Source: Periplaneta americana (taxonomy: Eukaryota; Arthropoda; Insecta; Blattodea; Blattidae). Taken from it: a DNA stretch of 64,000 nucleotides. The position numbers and the translations under genes were made by a program. Positions 10,067 to 20,920 of this stretch are shown piece by piece. The stretch lies in the NCBI RefSeq assembly GCF_040183065.1, contig NC_091133.1:132792806-132856805 (forward strand). The letters are read 5' to 3'. A model generated the notes under the pieces. It had not been told where the DNA came from. It saw only the letters and a program-made list of their open reading frames with translations, and made no database searches. Numbering within the stretch: the first letter of the stretch is position 1; each line of letters opens with the position of its first letter.

Positions 10067-11137
10067 TCCAAAAGAAAATAGAGAAGTAGTCAATTAAAAA
10101 TGTACATACACGTATCATAAAAAAATCGAAAAACTGGAAATCTAGAATGCTCCCGGTAACTGTAGAAGCCAGATTAATGATCAGTATTTTCGTCCTTGCG
10201 CTACATATCGCCTGTCAGAGCTGTGCAATTTAATTTGGACTAACAAGACCCGCTATGTAAGCAAGCGGCGGCAGCGTAACATTCAATACAACTTTATCAC
10301 GTCCGAGGGAGAACACCGCGCCCGACCAGCCTTTTATGGCTTGCTGCTGTGGTCGTAAGACAGCTACTGGGAATTGAAGGGCGCTGCAGAAGCTCTCGGG
10401 AAGTGATCAGGGACATTTGGTGCCACTTTTTTTTTTCCTTTCTGCGTACGTCTATTTCGTCTTTTTTCCACCTCCCCTGTCCTTATAGCGCTATAAAAGA
10501 CAAAATGGGGGAAGGGTTCAGGGGATCTCGCAGCAGTACACAACAGGCAGAATTACATAAAAGGAGGCCGAATGCCGGTTTCGCCATTAGTGAATGTTGG
10601 AGGTTTTTTGGCACAGAAAGTAAAGGCCCGACGGTCGTTCCCCACCACATGGTCATCTCACGGATGTATAAAAGCACTGTTCTGTAATCGACCCCGTTTC
10701 CGCTTTGCAGGAGACGTCAGTAGTATCATCAAATTACAGGTCGGAAATGTCTTCTCGACCAACGAAGTTATTGTTTGCCGATCACGGGTTCTCGGTACTG
10801 ATAGAAGAGGAAACTTCCTGCAAGACGCCGCTGTGCGTTCCTTTAGTTACTTGACAATGCGGAGTTTACATGATTATATATACCTACATTGTTACCCAGT
10901 TCAGAGGATTACTTACAAAAATCTATATACAAAGTGCAAAATATATAAACTACCAAAGTTATATACAGTAGGCCTACATATCAGTCCACTGAACAAAATG
11001 TCGAGTGAAATTTGATAATTTCTTATAATTTTATTTTTTAATTTTAAAATATCATGCTTTTAAGATTGATAGTACTAAAACTAACATTACGACCTTTGAA
11101 AGCAAAAACACCTGTTAGATGCAAATTATAGTTATTA
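10067..11137. other. No gene seen
   Basis: Two overlapping plus frames (112 and 147 codons at 10349-10687 and 10572-11015) have no motif I recognise and look like chance. Confidence 0.55.
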
Positions 11138-11719
11138 CAGACGTGGACAAATTATTAGCAAAATTTAAGATTTTTATTATATATTTTTACAAAATATGAT
11201 TCTTCAATTTAGACTACAGTTGACATTTTTGTGTATTTCCAAATTATTAGCAAAATTGAAGATTTGTATTGTATATTTTTCAAAATTTAACTCTTCAATT
11301 TGGACTACATTTAATATTTTTGGATATTTACAAATTATTAGCAAAACGGAAGGTTTCTGTTGTATATTTTTACAAAATTCGATTCTTCAATTTGTACTAC
11401 AGTTGACATTTTGGATATTTCGAAATTATTAGCAAAACTGAAGATTTTTCTTTTATATTTTTACAAAATTTGACTCTTCAATGCAGTTGATAATTTTGCT
11501 AATTTACAAATTATTAGCAAAATTGAAGACTTTTATTATATATTTTTACAAAACTTGACTCTTCAATTTAAACTACAGTTGACATTTTTGCATATTTCTG
11601 TCTACTGTAATGATGGAAATATCCAAAATTGTCAAATGTAGTCTAAATTGAAAAGTCAAATTTTGTAAACAGAATTATCATAAAAATCGTCCATTTTGTT
11701 AATAATTTGTCCACGTCTG
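11138..11719. mobile_element. Tc1/mariner-type MITE with tandem interior
   Basis: Perfectly placed TA dinucleotides flank terminal inverted repeats that begin CAGACGTGGACAAATTATTA at both ends. The interior is a tandem array. ATTATTAGCAAAA recurs at 11151, 11243, 11334, 11425 and 11510, a spacing of 91-92 bp for the first units and 85 for the last. Each unit begins with part of the TIR itself, so the array seems to have grown by repeating the left end. No transposase is present. Confidence 0.85.
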
Positions 11720-11820
11720 TAATAATAAGTCAGTTGAACAGGTTTTGAATTTTAACTATTTAGGATTTAATATGTCACAAGTCTGCAGTGAAGATACAAA
11801 TATTAAACTGAACAAATTTT

Positions 11821-12380
11821 AAGCTCGAAATGTAGTAATTATACACCTGGTAGTAGCCCTTTAATGCATGTCATTAAAGTACACCTATTCATTAATGTTC
11901 AGGTTTTCGATTATTCTCGGATATGCAATCGAAAGACAACGAGGGAAACGTCACGGAGGCTGGAAATCCAATATTGTCGTAGAAGGTTATGTTCTGTTAC
12001 TATAATAATTGTAAATAATATTCAAATAAATTCAATTTGTCATCTTGTTTTTGAATGTCTAATTTAATTTCAATGTTATATCAAGGTTAATATTTAGTTT
12101 ACTCTGTAGGTTATAGGCTATCAAGGTCAATGTGGAGATCTGTTCCTCGGAGAAAATCAATACTTTCGCGTCTGCGCACATCTCACAATTTACGAGGTAT
12201 TGCACAAGGTCAGTTCCGTTCTTCAGTTAGATACAAATAAAATGAATACTTCTGAATAATTTAAAGTTAGTAATATGGTCGAGCATAAAAAGTCGTATGA
12301 AACTCGCTTGCGCTCGTTTCATAAACAAACATCCTCGCGTCTTAATTACTATCATTATAGGCTCGTTGCATAATGTACTG
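11821..12380 (+). mobile_element. Tyrosine-recombinase-like repeat, copy B
   Basis: Matches copies A and C from GAAATGTAGTAATTATACAC to the right 15-bp terminal motif at 12275-12289, followed by the hairpin region to 12380. The left terminal motif is lost. The reading frame ends HGGWKSNIVVEGYVLLL and a stop, with two substitutions relative to copy A. It shares with copy C the deletion before the conserved motif, so B and C belong to one subfamily. Confidence 0.6.
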
Positions 12381-12411
12381 TTAAAGGATATGTAGGACTA
12401 TTAGAAAATAT

Positions 12412-12825
12412 TTAAGACAAAAACACAAAGAAGCGCACAAATGAAATTCTGTAAAGTCTTAGCAATTCCGATGCTGATGAATAGCTGCGAAAAGTGGACA
12501 GCAAAAAAGCCGTAAAAGAAAAATAGGAACTACTGAAATGAAATTTTTTAGGACAGTAGCTGGTGTGACCCGTTTAGACAAGAACGGAAATTCAGATGCC
12601 CGCAAAGAATTAAATCTAAATGCAATTTAAATGAAATTATTACACAACTACTGGTACCAGAATATTTAAGAATGTACAATAATAGGCTACCGAAAATATA
12701 CTAAATTACAAGCCGCAAGGATATGAAATATTGGACGACCTAGCAAGGTAGCAAGATGAATTTCCCTGAAGACGGAACAGGACAAAAGTCTAACTCGTAA
12801 AGCAGATGATGATGATGATATGACG
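12412..12825 (+). pseudogene. Decayed LINE (second RTE-like family)
   Basis: Translated in shifting frames it gives MKFCKVLAIPML, MKFFRTVAGVTRLDKN and ARKELNLNAI. These match LKFYKVMAVPIL, MRFLRSVAGCTLLDKR and RNELNIFKLI of the copy at 43588-44549. It closes in an (ATG)n tail at 12806-12821. Many stops and shifts are present. Confidence 0.65.
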
Positions 12826-12904
12826 TATGTTGTTTAGAAACAGTTCAACAACTTCAGGGAGTAATATGATTCGAAACATCATAAAGGGATGAATTGTGTT
12901 TTTA

Positions 12905-13268
12905 GTTGGTTACTTAACGACGCTGTATCAACTACTAGAATATTTAGTGTCGATGGGATTGGTGATAGCGAGATGTTATTTGGTGAGATGAGGCCGAGGA
13001 TTCGTCATAGAATATTTGACAGTTGGGGAAAACCTCGGAAAAAACCCAACCAGGTAATCTGAATGAATGAATGTTAGCCATGATGTCCCATGTTGGGCAC
13101 AGATCTCCTGTGATGGGGTTAGAGCCCCCTCGACAGGGATGGCTCAAGTGTACTCGCTTGGTGAGCCAATCCAGATGAGCTTCACGGAAGCGGAATCGAA
13201 CACACGCCCGAGCACAACTCCAGATCGACAGGCAAGCGCCTCAGCTGACCGAGCTAAGCCGGTGGTTG
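12905..13268 (-). mobile_element. tRNA-derived SINE, family 3
   Basis: The minus-strand head at about 13268-13190 has A-box-like TAGCTCGGTCAGC and B-box-like TGTTCGATTCC. The middle holds GATTACCTGGTTGGG, TTTTTTCCGAGG and TTTTCCCCAAC. Then comes CGAATCCTCGGCCTCATCTC, shared with family 2, and a tail TTGATACAGCGTCGTTAAGT, shared with family 1. The head is not related to the other two families. Confidence 0.75.
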
Positions 13269-14700
13269 AAATGAGTTGCTGCGAAACACGTAAAATGTAT
13301 GTAGAATGAGAAATAATGACCTCTTGTCTGCCCTCTCATGCGAGGAAACACAGAACATGCCTTAATCCACTCCTTGAGCTTGTCAGGACTCGGGTGAAGC
13401 ATTCTGGCTTCTCCTATCCGTACCGTGTCACGACCGTCCATTTAAATGCGTGTATGATTGTATAATTATAAATGGGTTTCTTTCATATGAAGAACAAGCA
13501 TTAGGTCATTACTGGTTAAGTCGTACAACCAATGCAGCTATTTATTAAAAGGTGCTGCATGGGCAGTAATATTTCACTCTATTCAGTAACAAAGTAACAT
13601 TAATTATTTACTTTCTTGCCGCTGAATATTCTCCTAAGCTTGCTCATTAAGCGGGAGTGACCCAATCAAAGAGGTTGCTGCCAAATACCCAACGTGGAGC
13701 TCCTTGAGCATTCAACGAGGTTGGCGCTATGATTAATGACGCAAGTAACAAAGCTGTACGCAAGCATTTTGCTGCCTAACATTTCTATCTAGAAGGGATC
13801 TTAATAAGCAAGGATCTAACTAGCCCATACATCCTCTGCTTCTTAGTCGATGTGTTCTCAGGTTCTTGAGCGTGAGTGACGAATGATATATGAAGAGGAC
13901 TGAATGTGAATCACCCCTTCTCTTATATCGAAGACTTGAGAAGAAGGATGACATGTCCAATAAATGTCCACCACCCTCTGCTGCTGTTATTCTCCCCATT
14001 CAATACTTCAAGACCAACAGACCAACCCTTTGTGTACAGACAACAGTTCGAGTAATAGTATGGAAGGGCTGATTGACGGGACAAGATGCGAACAGCAGAG
14101 ATCAGGGGTCACACGAGGGTTTGCAGCTCTTCTGTGCACGATGCGTGTTACGTACATCAGGCATATTAAATACCATGTCAATCACACATCGGAGTGCTCC
14201 TCTCTAGCTTAAGTGGTGATCTTGTACCGTGCTAACCGCATGTCCAGGGAATTCGGCTATAAAATTTGTTAACATTTAGTAAACAAGGCTTCAATAGATT
14301 ATAAAGACTTTAGTAACTGAAAAGAGGAAAATGGAAATTAAATGCAAACAATTTTATTTAGAGGACTACTGTTTTTGTAAGTTATTCAGAATTCGTAGAT
14401 TCAACACACTATTTGACTTAACATTCACAAGTTATAAAGCAAATTGAAATCAAAACTGCAAATGCAAATGGTTAAAATAAATGTGGTAGATTTAAAAGAC
14501 AATATTTATTTACTGATGATCACTCAAACCGGACGCGGTCTTTGGCTCCATTCACGGAATGTCTCCAGAGATTCCTTCTTTTCGCCGCACCTTAATGACC
14601 TCTTACTAGAAGCAGTTCACTGCTATTTTACCCTTCCAACGGAGTAGTGAGTGACCTAGCGAATGGCATTCTGCATCTTGAATAATTCTCGAACTGCAGA
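13269..14700. other. No gene seen
   Basis: No frame above about 82 codons and no recognised repeat across this 1.4-kb stretch. Confidence 0.6.
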
Positions 14701-14706
14701 GAGATA

Positions 14707-15683
14707 TATTTATTCATTTATTTATTCATTTATTTATTTAGTTATTTATTTATTTATTCATTTATTCCTTTATTTATTTATTTATTCATTCATTTATTTA
14801 TTTATTTATTTGTTTATTTATTTATTTAGTCATTTATTTATTTATTTAGTTATTTATTTATTTACTTATTTACTTACTTATTTACTTATTTATTTACTTA
14901 CTTACTTACATACTTAATTATTTACTTACTTACTTATTTACTTACTTAATTATTTACTTACTTAATTATTTATTTACTTACTTATTTACTTACTTATTTA
15001 CTTGCTTATTTATTTAGTTATTTATTTATTCATTCATTTATTTATTTAGTTATTTATTTATTCATTTATTCCTGTATTTATTTATTTATTTAATTAATTT
15101 ATTTATTTGTTCATTTATTTATTTATTTATTCATTTATTTATTTATTTATTCATTCATTTATTTATTTAGTCATTTATTTATTTATTTAGTTATTTATTT
15201 ACTTACTTATTTATTTACTTATTTACTTACATATTTAGTTATTTACTTACTTATTTAGTTATTTATTTACTTATTTACTTACTTACATACTTAATTATTT
15301 ACTTACTTACTTAATTATGTATTTACTTATTTACTTACTTACTTATTTACTTACTTACTTATTTACTTGCTTATTTATTTATTTATTTATTCATTTATTT
15401 ATTTAGTTAGTTATTTATTTATTTAGTTATTTATTTATTTACTTATTTACTTACTTATTTACGTACTTACTTATTTACTTATTTACGTACTTACTTATTT
15501 ACTTACTTACTTGTTTACTTATTTACTTACTTACTTATTTATTTATTTACTTACTTATTTACTTATTTATTTATTTACTTATTTACTTACTTATTTACTT
15601 ACTTACGTATTTACTTACTTACGTATTTACTTACTTACTTATTTACTTGCTTATTTATTTATTTATTTTTTTATTTATTTATT
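14707..15683. repeat. Near 1-kb tetranucleotide array
   Basis: About 245 tandem 4-bp words drawn from TTTA, TTCA, TTAC and TTAG, with TTTA and TTAC dominant. G is very rare on the plus strand. All frames read as repeats of Leu/Tyr/Thr or Phe/Ile. The right end runs straight into CTGGCGGAGTTTAATTTAAT, resembling the end of a LINE 3' UTR, so the array may have grown from a LINE tail. Confidence 0.95.
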
Positions 15684-15905
15684 CTGGCGGAGTTTAATTT
15701 AATTTAATTTAATCTTAATTTACTTTAATTTAATTACAACCATAAACATAAAAGAAATGCTATGGGCATGGTCAGACTATACCGGTACAAAAGCACAAGT
15801 ACAGATTAGAAATCAAATTGAAATTAAAATCGGAAATGAAGGGTTCCTGCTTGTTCAAAATATTCACTCACTCAAGGCCATTAAGCCTTCTCTACCACAC
15901 CACCA
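15684..15905 (-). pseudogene. LINE 3' UTR relic
   Basis: On the minus strand it reads GGTAGAGAAGGCTTAATGGC and CTTGAGTGAG, containing the LINE hairpin (15874-15889, five paired bases plus one mismatch). It ends in (TTAAA)n-like sequence and CCGCCAG next to the tetranucleotide array. No coding part is left. Confidence 0.55.
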
Positions 15906-16484
15906 GAATACAAATGGGCATATGCGAAAAGCAAATGCAGAGAGAAGAAGCAAACAAGAAGTAGAAATGAAATTACAGATACAAATACAAAAATGCAAAA
16001 AAAAGGAAGGAAATAAAAAAATAAAAACTTTCATAAAACCTGACGAAATCACCCTAGACTACAGCTTTTCACTAAAAGTACACCTGTATATGGTTTTTGA
16101 TTCCTTACTAATCTTTTTTCACTGTTCAAGATTCATTTTGTGAAATGAGTGTAAAAATCTTCTCGAAATATTATTTTATAGCCACAATTGATTTGGACTA
16201 GGTTCTTTTTTTTCAAGAACGCTGAAATAAAAATAAGTGTGCTGAAAACAATATTTTGCCAACATCTGAACATAGATAATTACATATGACCACGTATAGT
16301 TGCACAATACTTCACACGTAAGAATTATTCTTTCATTGTCTCTATTTTAGAGAAACGTGAAATTTTTAAAACAACATTGCATTTTATTTTAAGTTTTATG
16401 AAGATGAAAGTTAAATAATATTCATCACTAGAAGAACTCACATTCGACGAAAAATAAGATCCATGCAAGGGTCACATTATTTCT
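15906..16484. other. No gene seen
   Basis: AT-rich, no recognised repeat. Confidence 0.55.
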
Positions 16485-16905
16485 TTTATGCTCGACCATG
16501 CCGAAATGTAGTAATTATACACCTGGTAGCAGTGCTTTAATGCATGTCATTAAAGTACACCTATTCATTAAAGTTCAGGTTTTCGATTATTCTCGGATAT
16601 GCAATCGAAAGACAACTATCGAAAGATCACGGAGGCTGGAAATCCAATACTGTCGCAGAAGGTTATGTTCTGTTACTATAATAATTAGCGTTAATTGTAA
16701 ATAATATTCAAATAAATTCAATTTGTCATCTCGTTTCTCAATTCTAAATCAATTTCCAGGTTATACATTCTCTGCATTACATCAAGGTCAATGACATTAT
16801 TGTTCCTCGGAAAAAATCAATACTTTCGCGTCTGCGCAATCTCACAATTCAAGAGCTATGAACAAGGTCACTTCCGATCTTTTGTCAGATACAAATAAAA
16901 TGTAT

Positions 16906-17170
16906 ACGGACTGGAAGGTCCGGGGTTCGATCCCAGGTGGTGACAGGATTTTTTCTCGTTGCCAAACTTTCAGAACGGCCCCGAGGTTCACTCAGCCTCC
17001 TATAAAATTGAGTACCGGGTCTTTCCCGGGGGTAAAAGGCGGTCAGAGCGTGGTGCCGACCACACCACCTCATTCTAGTGCCGAGGTCATGGAAAGCATG
17101 GGGCTCTACCTCCATGCCCCCCAAGTGCCTTCATGGTATGTTACGGGGTTACCTTTACCTTTTACCTTTT
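16906..17170 (+). mobile_element. SINE-like element, family 4
   Basis: Begins with the 3' half of a tRNA-like unit (GGTCCGGGGTTCGATCCCAG, B-box). It is followed by a 200-bp body and an (ACCTTT)n tail. The A-box half is missing. It lies inside copy C of the recombinase-like repeat, and the Tigger abuts its tail. Confidence 0.65.
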
Positions 17171-17172
17171 TA

Positions 17173-17808
17173 CAGTAGAACCTCTATTATCCGTGGTAAT
17201 GAAAGGGATGGACTGAACGGATGATCGAAAAAATCGGATAATCCGTACCATGGATTTTGTAATTTCCTCCATGATCTTGTATTTAACTCGCTAGGTAGTG
17301 AATCAGAAGTTCACTAATTTAAGCCTGGTTGTCAACAACGGATTTTTAAGGGGAAAGGAAGCCCTTTGTAATGACTGTCTCCGGGAAGATAGGAATAAAG
17401 GAGGTCTTATGTTGTAGATTTACGTACTTTTTACACTTTACAGTATCTTTGTTTTTCTTATTATTAAATCGCGAGTTGTAACTCCAATCTCGTATACCGA
17501 TGCGAGATGAGCCACAGTTTCTCTTCCTCAAACCATTCAATTATTTCCATTTTTTCAATACTTAGCATAACACGTTTTCTATTAACACCAGTGGAAGACA
17601 TTTTATATACAAGTTATATTATATAACGACAATTCGAACGGTAGGCAATGCTGTGTAATAACACTCTCTAACAAAACATATGTAGAACCTATAGTATGAT
17701 GTACAAAACAGTACTTCATATTTCTGAAGAAAAAAAAAGAGCGAGAACTAGACAGTCGGATAATCCGCCAATCGGTTAATAGGGTGACGGATAATCGGGG
17801 TTCTACTG
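17173..17808 (-). mobile_element. pogo/Tigger-type transposon, internally deleted
   Basis: TA on both sides (17171-17172 and 17809-17810). Terminal inverted repeats begin CAGTAGAACCTCTATTATCC and, on the other end, CAGTAGAACCCCGATTATCC, the pogo/Tigger type. A minus-strand frame from 17601 reads MSSTGVNRKRVMLSIEKMEI and soon breaks, then continues in another frame with NKKNKDTVKCKKY. This is the N-terminal CENP-B/pogo helix-turn-helix. The DDE domain is absent. Confidence 0.85.
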
Positions 17809-17979
17809 TACTTCTGAATAATTTAAAGTTAGAAATATGGTCGAGCATAAAAAGTCGTATTAAACTTGCCTATAATGGTAATTAGGACGCTCATATGAAA
17901 ATTATGAAACTCGCTTGCGCTCGTTTCATAAACAAACATACTTGCGTCTTAATTAGTATCATTATAGGCTCGTTGCATA

Positions 17980-18610
17980 ATGTACTATTCCTCTATCCTT
18001 TCAGTTCTTTCCTCTCCTTAGCCCTATTTGAGTTTTCCTTCTGTCTTTTTTATCATATTCGGGTATGAACTTTGTAACAGATGGTGCCTTGCATGTAAGC
18101 ATACAATTCATACAATTAAAACCACAGAACAAAGACTGGAGCTTGTAACTGTAATACCTCCTTTAAATCAAAGTGTTGCCCACATCCTCGCAGCATTTGT
18201 CAACAGCATGATCCCATCACTCTTCCCACCAGATTTGTTTAATTAAACTGCCCGCAGGCATTAGCTATATATAAACGGCACAACTCGTCGCATAAGAGAC
18301 CTAAATCTCAATATCGTCGGACAGACTCCGTATTATCCTAATGCATACAAGCAGAAGATATACTGCCGTGCGTCCGGGGTATTTGCATTCACCAAACAAT
18401 GCGGTGCAAGGAAGCGCGGGACGTATTGGATATCAATCGCAGACGACAACAGAGATAGTACGACAAAAAAGCATGTTTCTTGTTATGCCATGTGTACAGA
18501 AAGCACATTACGGTGCTGGGACAAATCAATTCCGTAGTAATTCCGGCGATGCGAGTCTACAACACACACGGTACTGAGTTCATCGCCTGTCGTCTATCGC
18601 GTCGTGGCTC

Positions 18611-18611
<1 letters not shown>
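17980..18611. other. No gene seen
   Basis: No recognised coding or repeat pattern. Confidence 0.55.
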
Positions 18612-18662
<51 letters not shown>

Positions 18663-18720
18663 TTTTATTTTCGCTGGCAGAGTTAAGGCCATAAGGCCTT
18701 CTCTTCCACTCAACCAGCCT
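18612..18720 (-). mobile_element. CR1/L2-like LINE 3' UTR and tail
   Basis: (TTA)n tail at 18612-18662 (minus sense), then CGCTGGCAGAGTTAAGGCC and the hairpin at 18685-18700. The same 3' UTR seems to resume beyond 19950, so the MITE and LINE B sit inside it. Confidence 0.75.
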
Positions 18721-18730
18721 TAATCAATAC

Positions 18731-18910
18731 GGGTGCTATTCATAGACATTTCACAGCACACGCTATGAGCGTACTAAGCTAGCCCCGGCTATCCACTGGT
18801 TACTAGTACAGAATTCAAATCATATCCTATCGCTAACACTGGTTTATGAATACAAAAAACGCTGATCATCCACCAGAAGCCCGCGCTAAAAATGTCTATG
18901 AATACTGCCC
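18731..18910. mobile_element. Compact MITE (same family as 2453-3243)
   Basis: 180 bp with imperfect 35-bp terminal inverted repeats starting GGGTGCTATTCATAGACATT and, from the other end, GGGCAGTATTCATAGACATT. It splits the left target duplication of LINE B. TAATCAA-TAC, element, TAC-AATAC reconstructs to TTAATCAATACAATAC if TAC was duplicated. A 3-bp duplication suits PIF/Harbinger, but no transposase is available to confirm this. Confidence 0.8.
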
Positions 18911-18918
18911 TACAATAC

Positions 18919-19933
18919 TTACTTACTTACTTACAAATGGCTTTTAAGGAACCCGAAGGTTCATTGCCGCCCTCACATAAGCCCGCCATCGGTCCCTATC
19001 CCGTGCAAGATTAATCCAGTCTCTATCATCATACCCCACCTCCCTCAAATCCACTTTAATATTATCCTCCCATCTACGTCTCGGCCTTCCTAAAGGCCTT
19101 TTTCCCTCCGGTCTCCCAACTAACACTCTATATGCATTTCTGGATTCGCCCATACGTGCTACATGCCCTGCCCATCTCAAACGTCTGGATTTTAAGTTCC
19201 TAATTATGTCAGGTGAAATATACAATGCGTGCAGTTCTGTGTTGTGTAACTTTCTCCATTCTCCTGTAACTTCATCCCGCTTAGCCCCAAATATTTTCCT
19301 AAGCACCTTATTCTCAAACACCCTTAACCTATGTTCCTCTCTCAGAGTGAGAGTCCAAGTTTCACAACCATACAGAACAACAGGTAATATAACTGTTTTA
19401 TAAATTCTAACTTTCAGATTTTTGGACAGCAGACTGGATGATAAGAGCTTCTCAACCGAATAATAACACGCATTTCCCATATTTATTCTGTGTTTTATTG
19501 TTTCCTTCCCCATAATACAACAAGTAATCTCCTATTTGTGATATGCCATTCCCATCTAACCTAACCCTTTGTACTCCCACGAAGTCTATTCTATATCTAG
19601 CTAGTTCTTTTGCTACTAATGTTACCCCTCCTGTTCTATAAAGACTAGTTACGTTCCAAGTGCCAAATCTCAAAACCTTATTCCTTTGCTGTGGTCGTGC
19701 CAGAGAATCAGTCCTATTCCGAGGCTTATTGTAGGGATTCGTAACAAGCTGTTTTTACGGTGATGGGTTGTTAGCCCTTCGCCCAACCCCCAAGCTGGAG
19801 GACCACCCCTTATCGGCTGTCCACGACTGCTTATTCAATATATTCGCAGCTACCCTCCATATCTGGAGGCCGTCTCCTCTATCCGCAACCTGAGGACGCG
19901 CCATGCCGTGGTGATAGGGACCCCCATACATGG
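18919..19933 (-). mobile_element. RTE-like LINE, copy B, both ends present, middle deleted
   Basis: On the minus strand, 19933 to about 19674 is a 5' UTR. 19673 to about 19510 encodes the start of the APE endonuclease (MRFGTWNVTSLYRTGG, RIDFVGVQRVRLDGNG). The sequence then jumps directly into the RT C-terminus at [17 protein letters not shown] and runs to LRVP and stop at 18944, with an (AAGT)n tail. The RT palm and most of the endonuclease are gone. A 16-bp duplication TTAATCAATACAATAC flanks it (right copy 19934-19949, left copy split by the MITE), so it moved in this compact form or was deleted afterwards. Confidence 0.9.
19504..19673 (-). pseudogene. APE endonuclease N-terminus of RTE LINE
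   Basis: Starts MRFGTWNVTSLYRTGGV, the first strand of an exonuclease-endonuclease-phosphatase fold (TWNV/SL motif). About 57 residues remain before the deletion junction. This is the only place in the window that shows the RTE start codon and its 5' UTR. Confidence 0.8.
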
Positions 19934-19949
19934 TTAATCAATACAATAC

Positions 19950-20753
19950 ATATTTAAATTACAAATATTTACACTACACTTAAAAGGTTCTCAGCAATTT
20001 TCTTCAGTTAAGTTTTAACGACTAGTAGACTACATATTTATTTAAATTTAGATAAACCTATAAGGTAAAGTATTAACTTAATTTATGGGCTAATTTAATT
20101 CAATCAATTATAATTAATTTAAGATTTGAGATAGCTAGTAAAATGATGAAAATTAATTTAATATAAGCTTAAGCTTACTAGAACTATGTTACAGGGAGAA
20201 AAAAAAATATAAATCTAAAATATATTTCTATACTGAGAATATTAATGTAATTGCCATTAGAGGTTTTGTAAATCTATTTAGAGAAATCAATGATAATAAT
20301 AAGAATGGACAGACGTTAGTTTCAAGTTAGCTCAAGGGTTCCATTCTAGGCCGTAATAGAATTTGTGATGGAAAAGCAGACGTTGCAGAGGTTTTTCTTG
20401 GGTACTCCTGTTTCTTTATATAAGAGTGGTGCATTGGAGTTAAATCGCTCGCTTGAACTCGGCCGAGTATCGCACCCTCGAGTGAGATACGATCGGTCGT
20501 GATACGCTCATAATAAATAGAAGCGCAGTACAAGGTTATCTCACCGACATGTCTTATCTTGTATGGAAGGCGACAGATAAGATACACATATGTTTTGCTC
20601 ACACTGTAAAAATAAGGCTTTATTTTTTTGCGTTTATGACAAACGTTTAATGGAACAGTCTATGCAACGTAACAAAACAGGAAGATGAAGTTATAAATAA
20701 AATAGTATGAAAAACTTCGATATATAGTTACTATTGCTAATTAATAATAAATT
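19950..20753. other. No gene seen; left part may be LINE 3' UTR
   Basis: The first bases continue the LINE 3' UTR interrupted at 18720. The remainder is AT-rich and unrecognised. Confidence 0.5.
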
Positions 20754-20827
20754 AAGAAACGTAAAAAATTATATATTACAGTTATATGAATACTAATAAA
20801 TATAATATAATTATTAAACAATTAGTA

Positions 20828-20873
20828 AAAGTCAGACATATTTCGGAGATGCTTCTCCATCCTCAGTGACTTT
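20828..20873 (-). ncRNA. Hammerhead-like ribozyme motif (best copy)
   Basis: Minus-strand reading: helix I strand AAAGUCA, core CUGAGGA (fits CUGANGA), one extra U, helix II GGAGA/UCUCC with loop AGCA, core GAA, a minimal helix III (AU/GU around AU), cleavage-site C, then UGACUUU which closes a 7-bp helix I. The extra base at the start of helix II is not canonical and may weaken or abolish activity. Hammerheads are known in Penelope-like elements. Confidence 0.5.
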
Positions 20874-20920
20874 ACCACAACGGCTGGTTCAGGTGATGGA
20901 ACCGCGTTGTTGCTTGGTTT

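Larger units (their letters stand above)
16485..17979 (+). mobile_element. Tyrosine-recombinase-like repeat, copy C, with two nested inserts
   Basis: TTTATGCTCGACCAT at 16485-16499 and its complement at 17837-17851 bound the unit, and the terminal hairpin region runs to 17979. The frame after ATGCCGAAATG keeps KDHGGWKSNTVAEGYVLLL and a stop at 16683. Compared with copy B, the sequence between AATAAAATG (16892-16900) and CTTCTGAATAATTT (17811) is an insertion made of a SINE (16906-17170) and a Tigger/pogo element (17173-17808). Confidence 0.65.

Noticed and set aside
10349..11015. Host gene exon in two overlapping frames
   Set aside because: No domain, no splice context I can defend and both frames overlap in different registers.
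14663..15702. Tyr/Leu/Ile-rich frames suggesting membrane peptides
   Set aside because: Pure translations of the tetranucleotide array.
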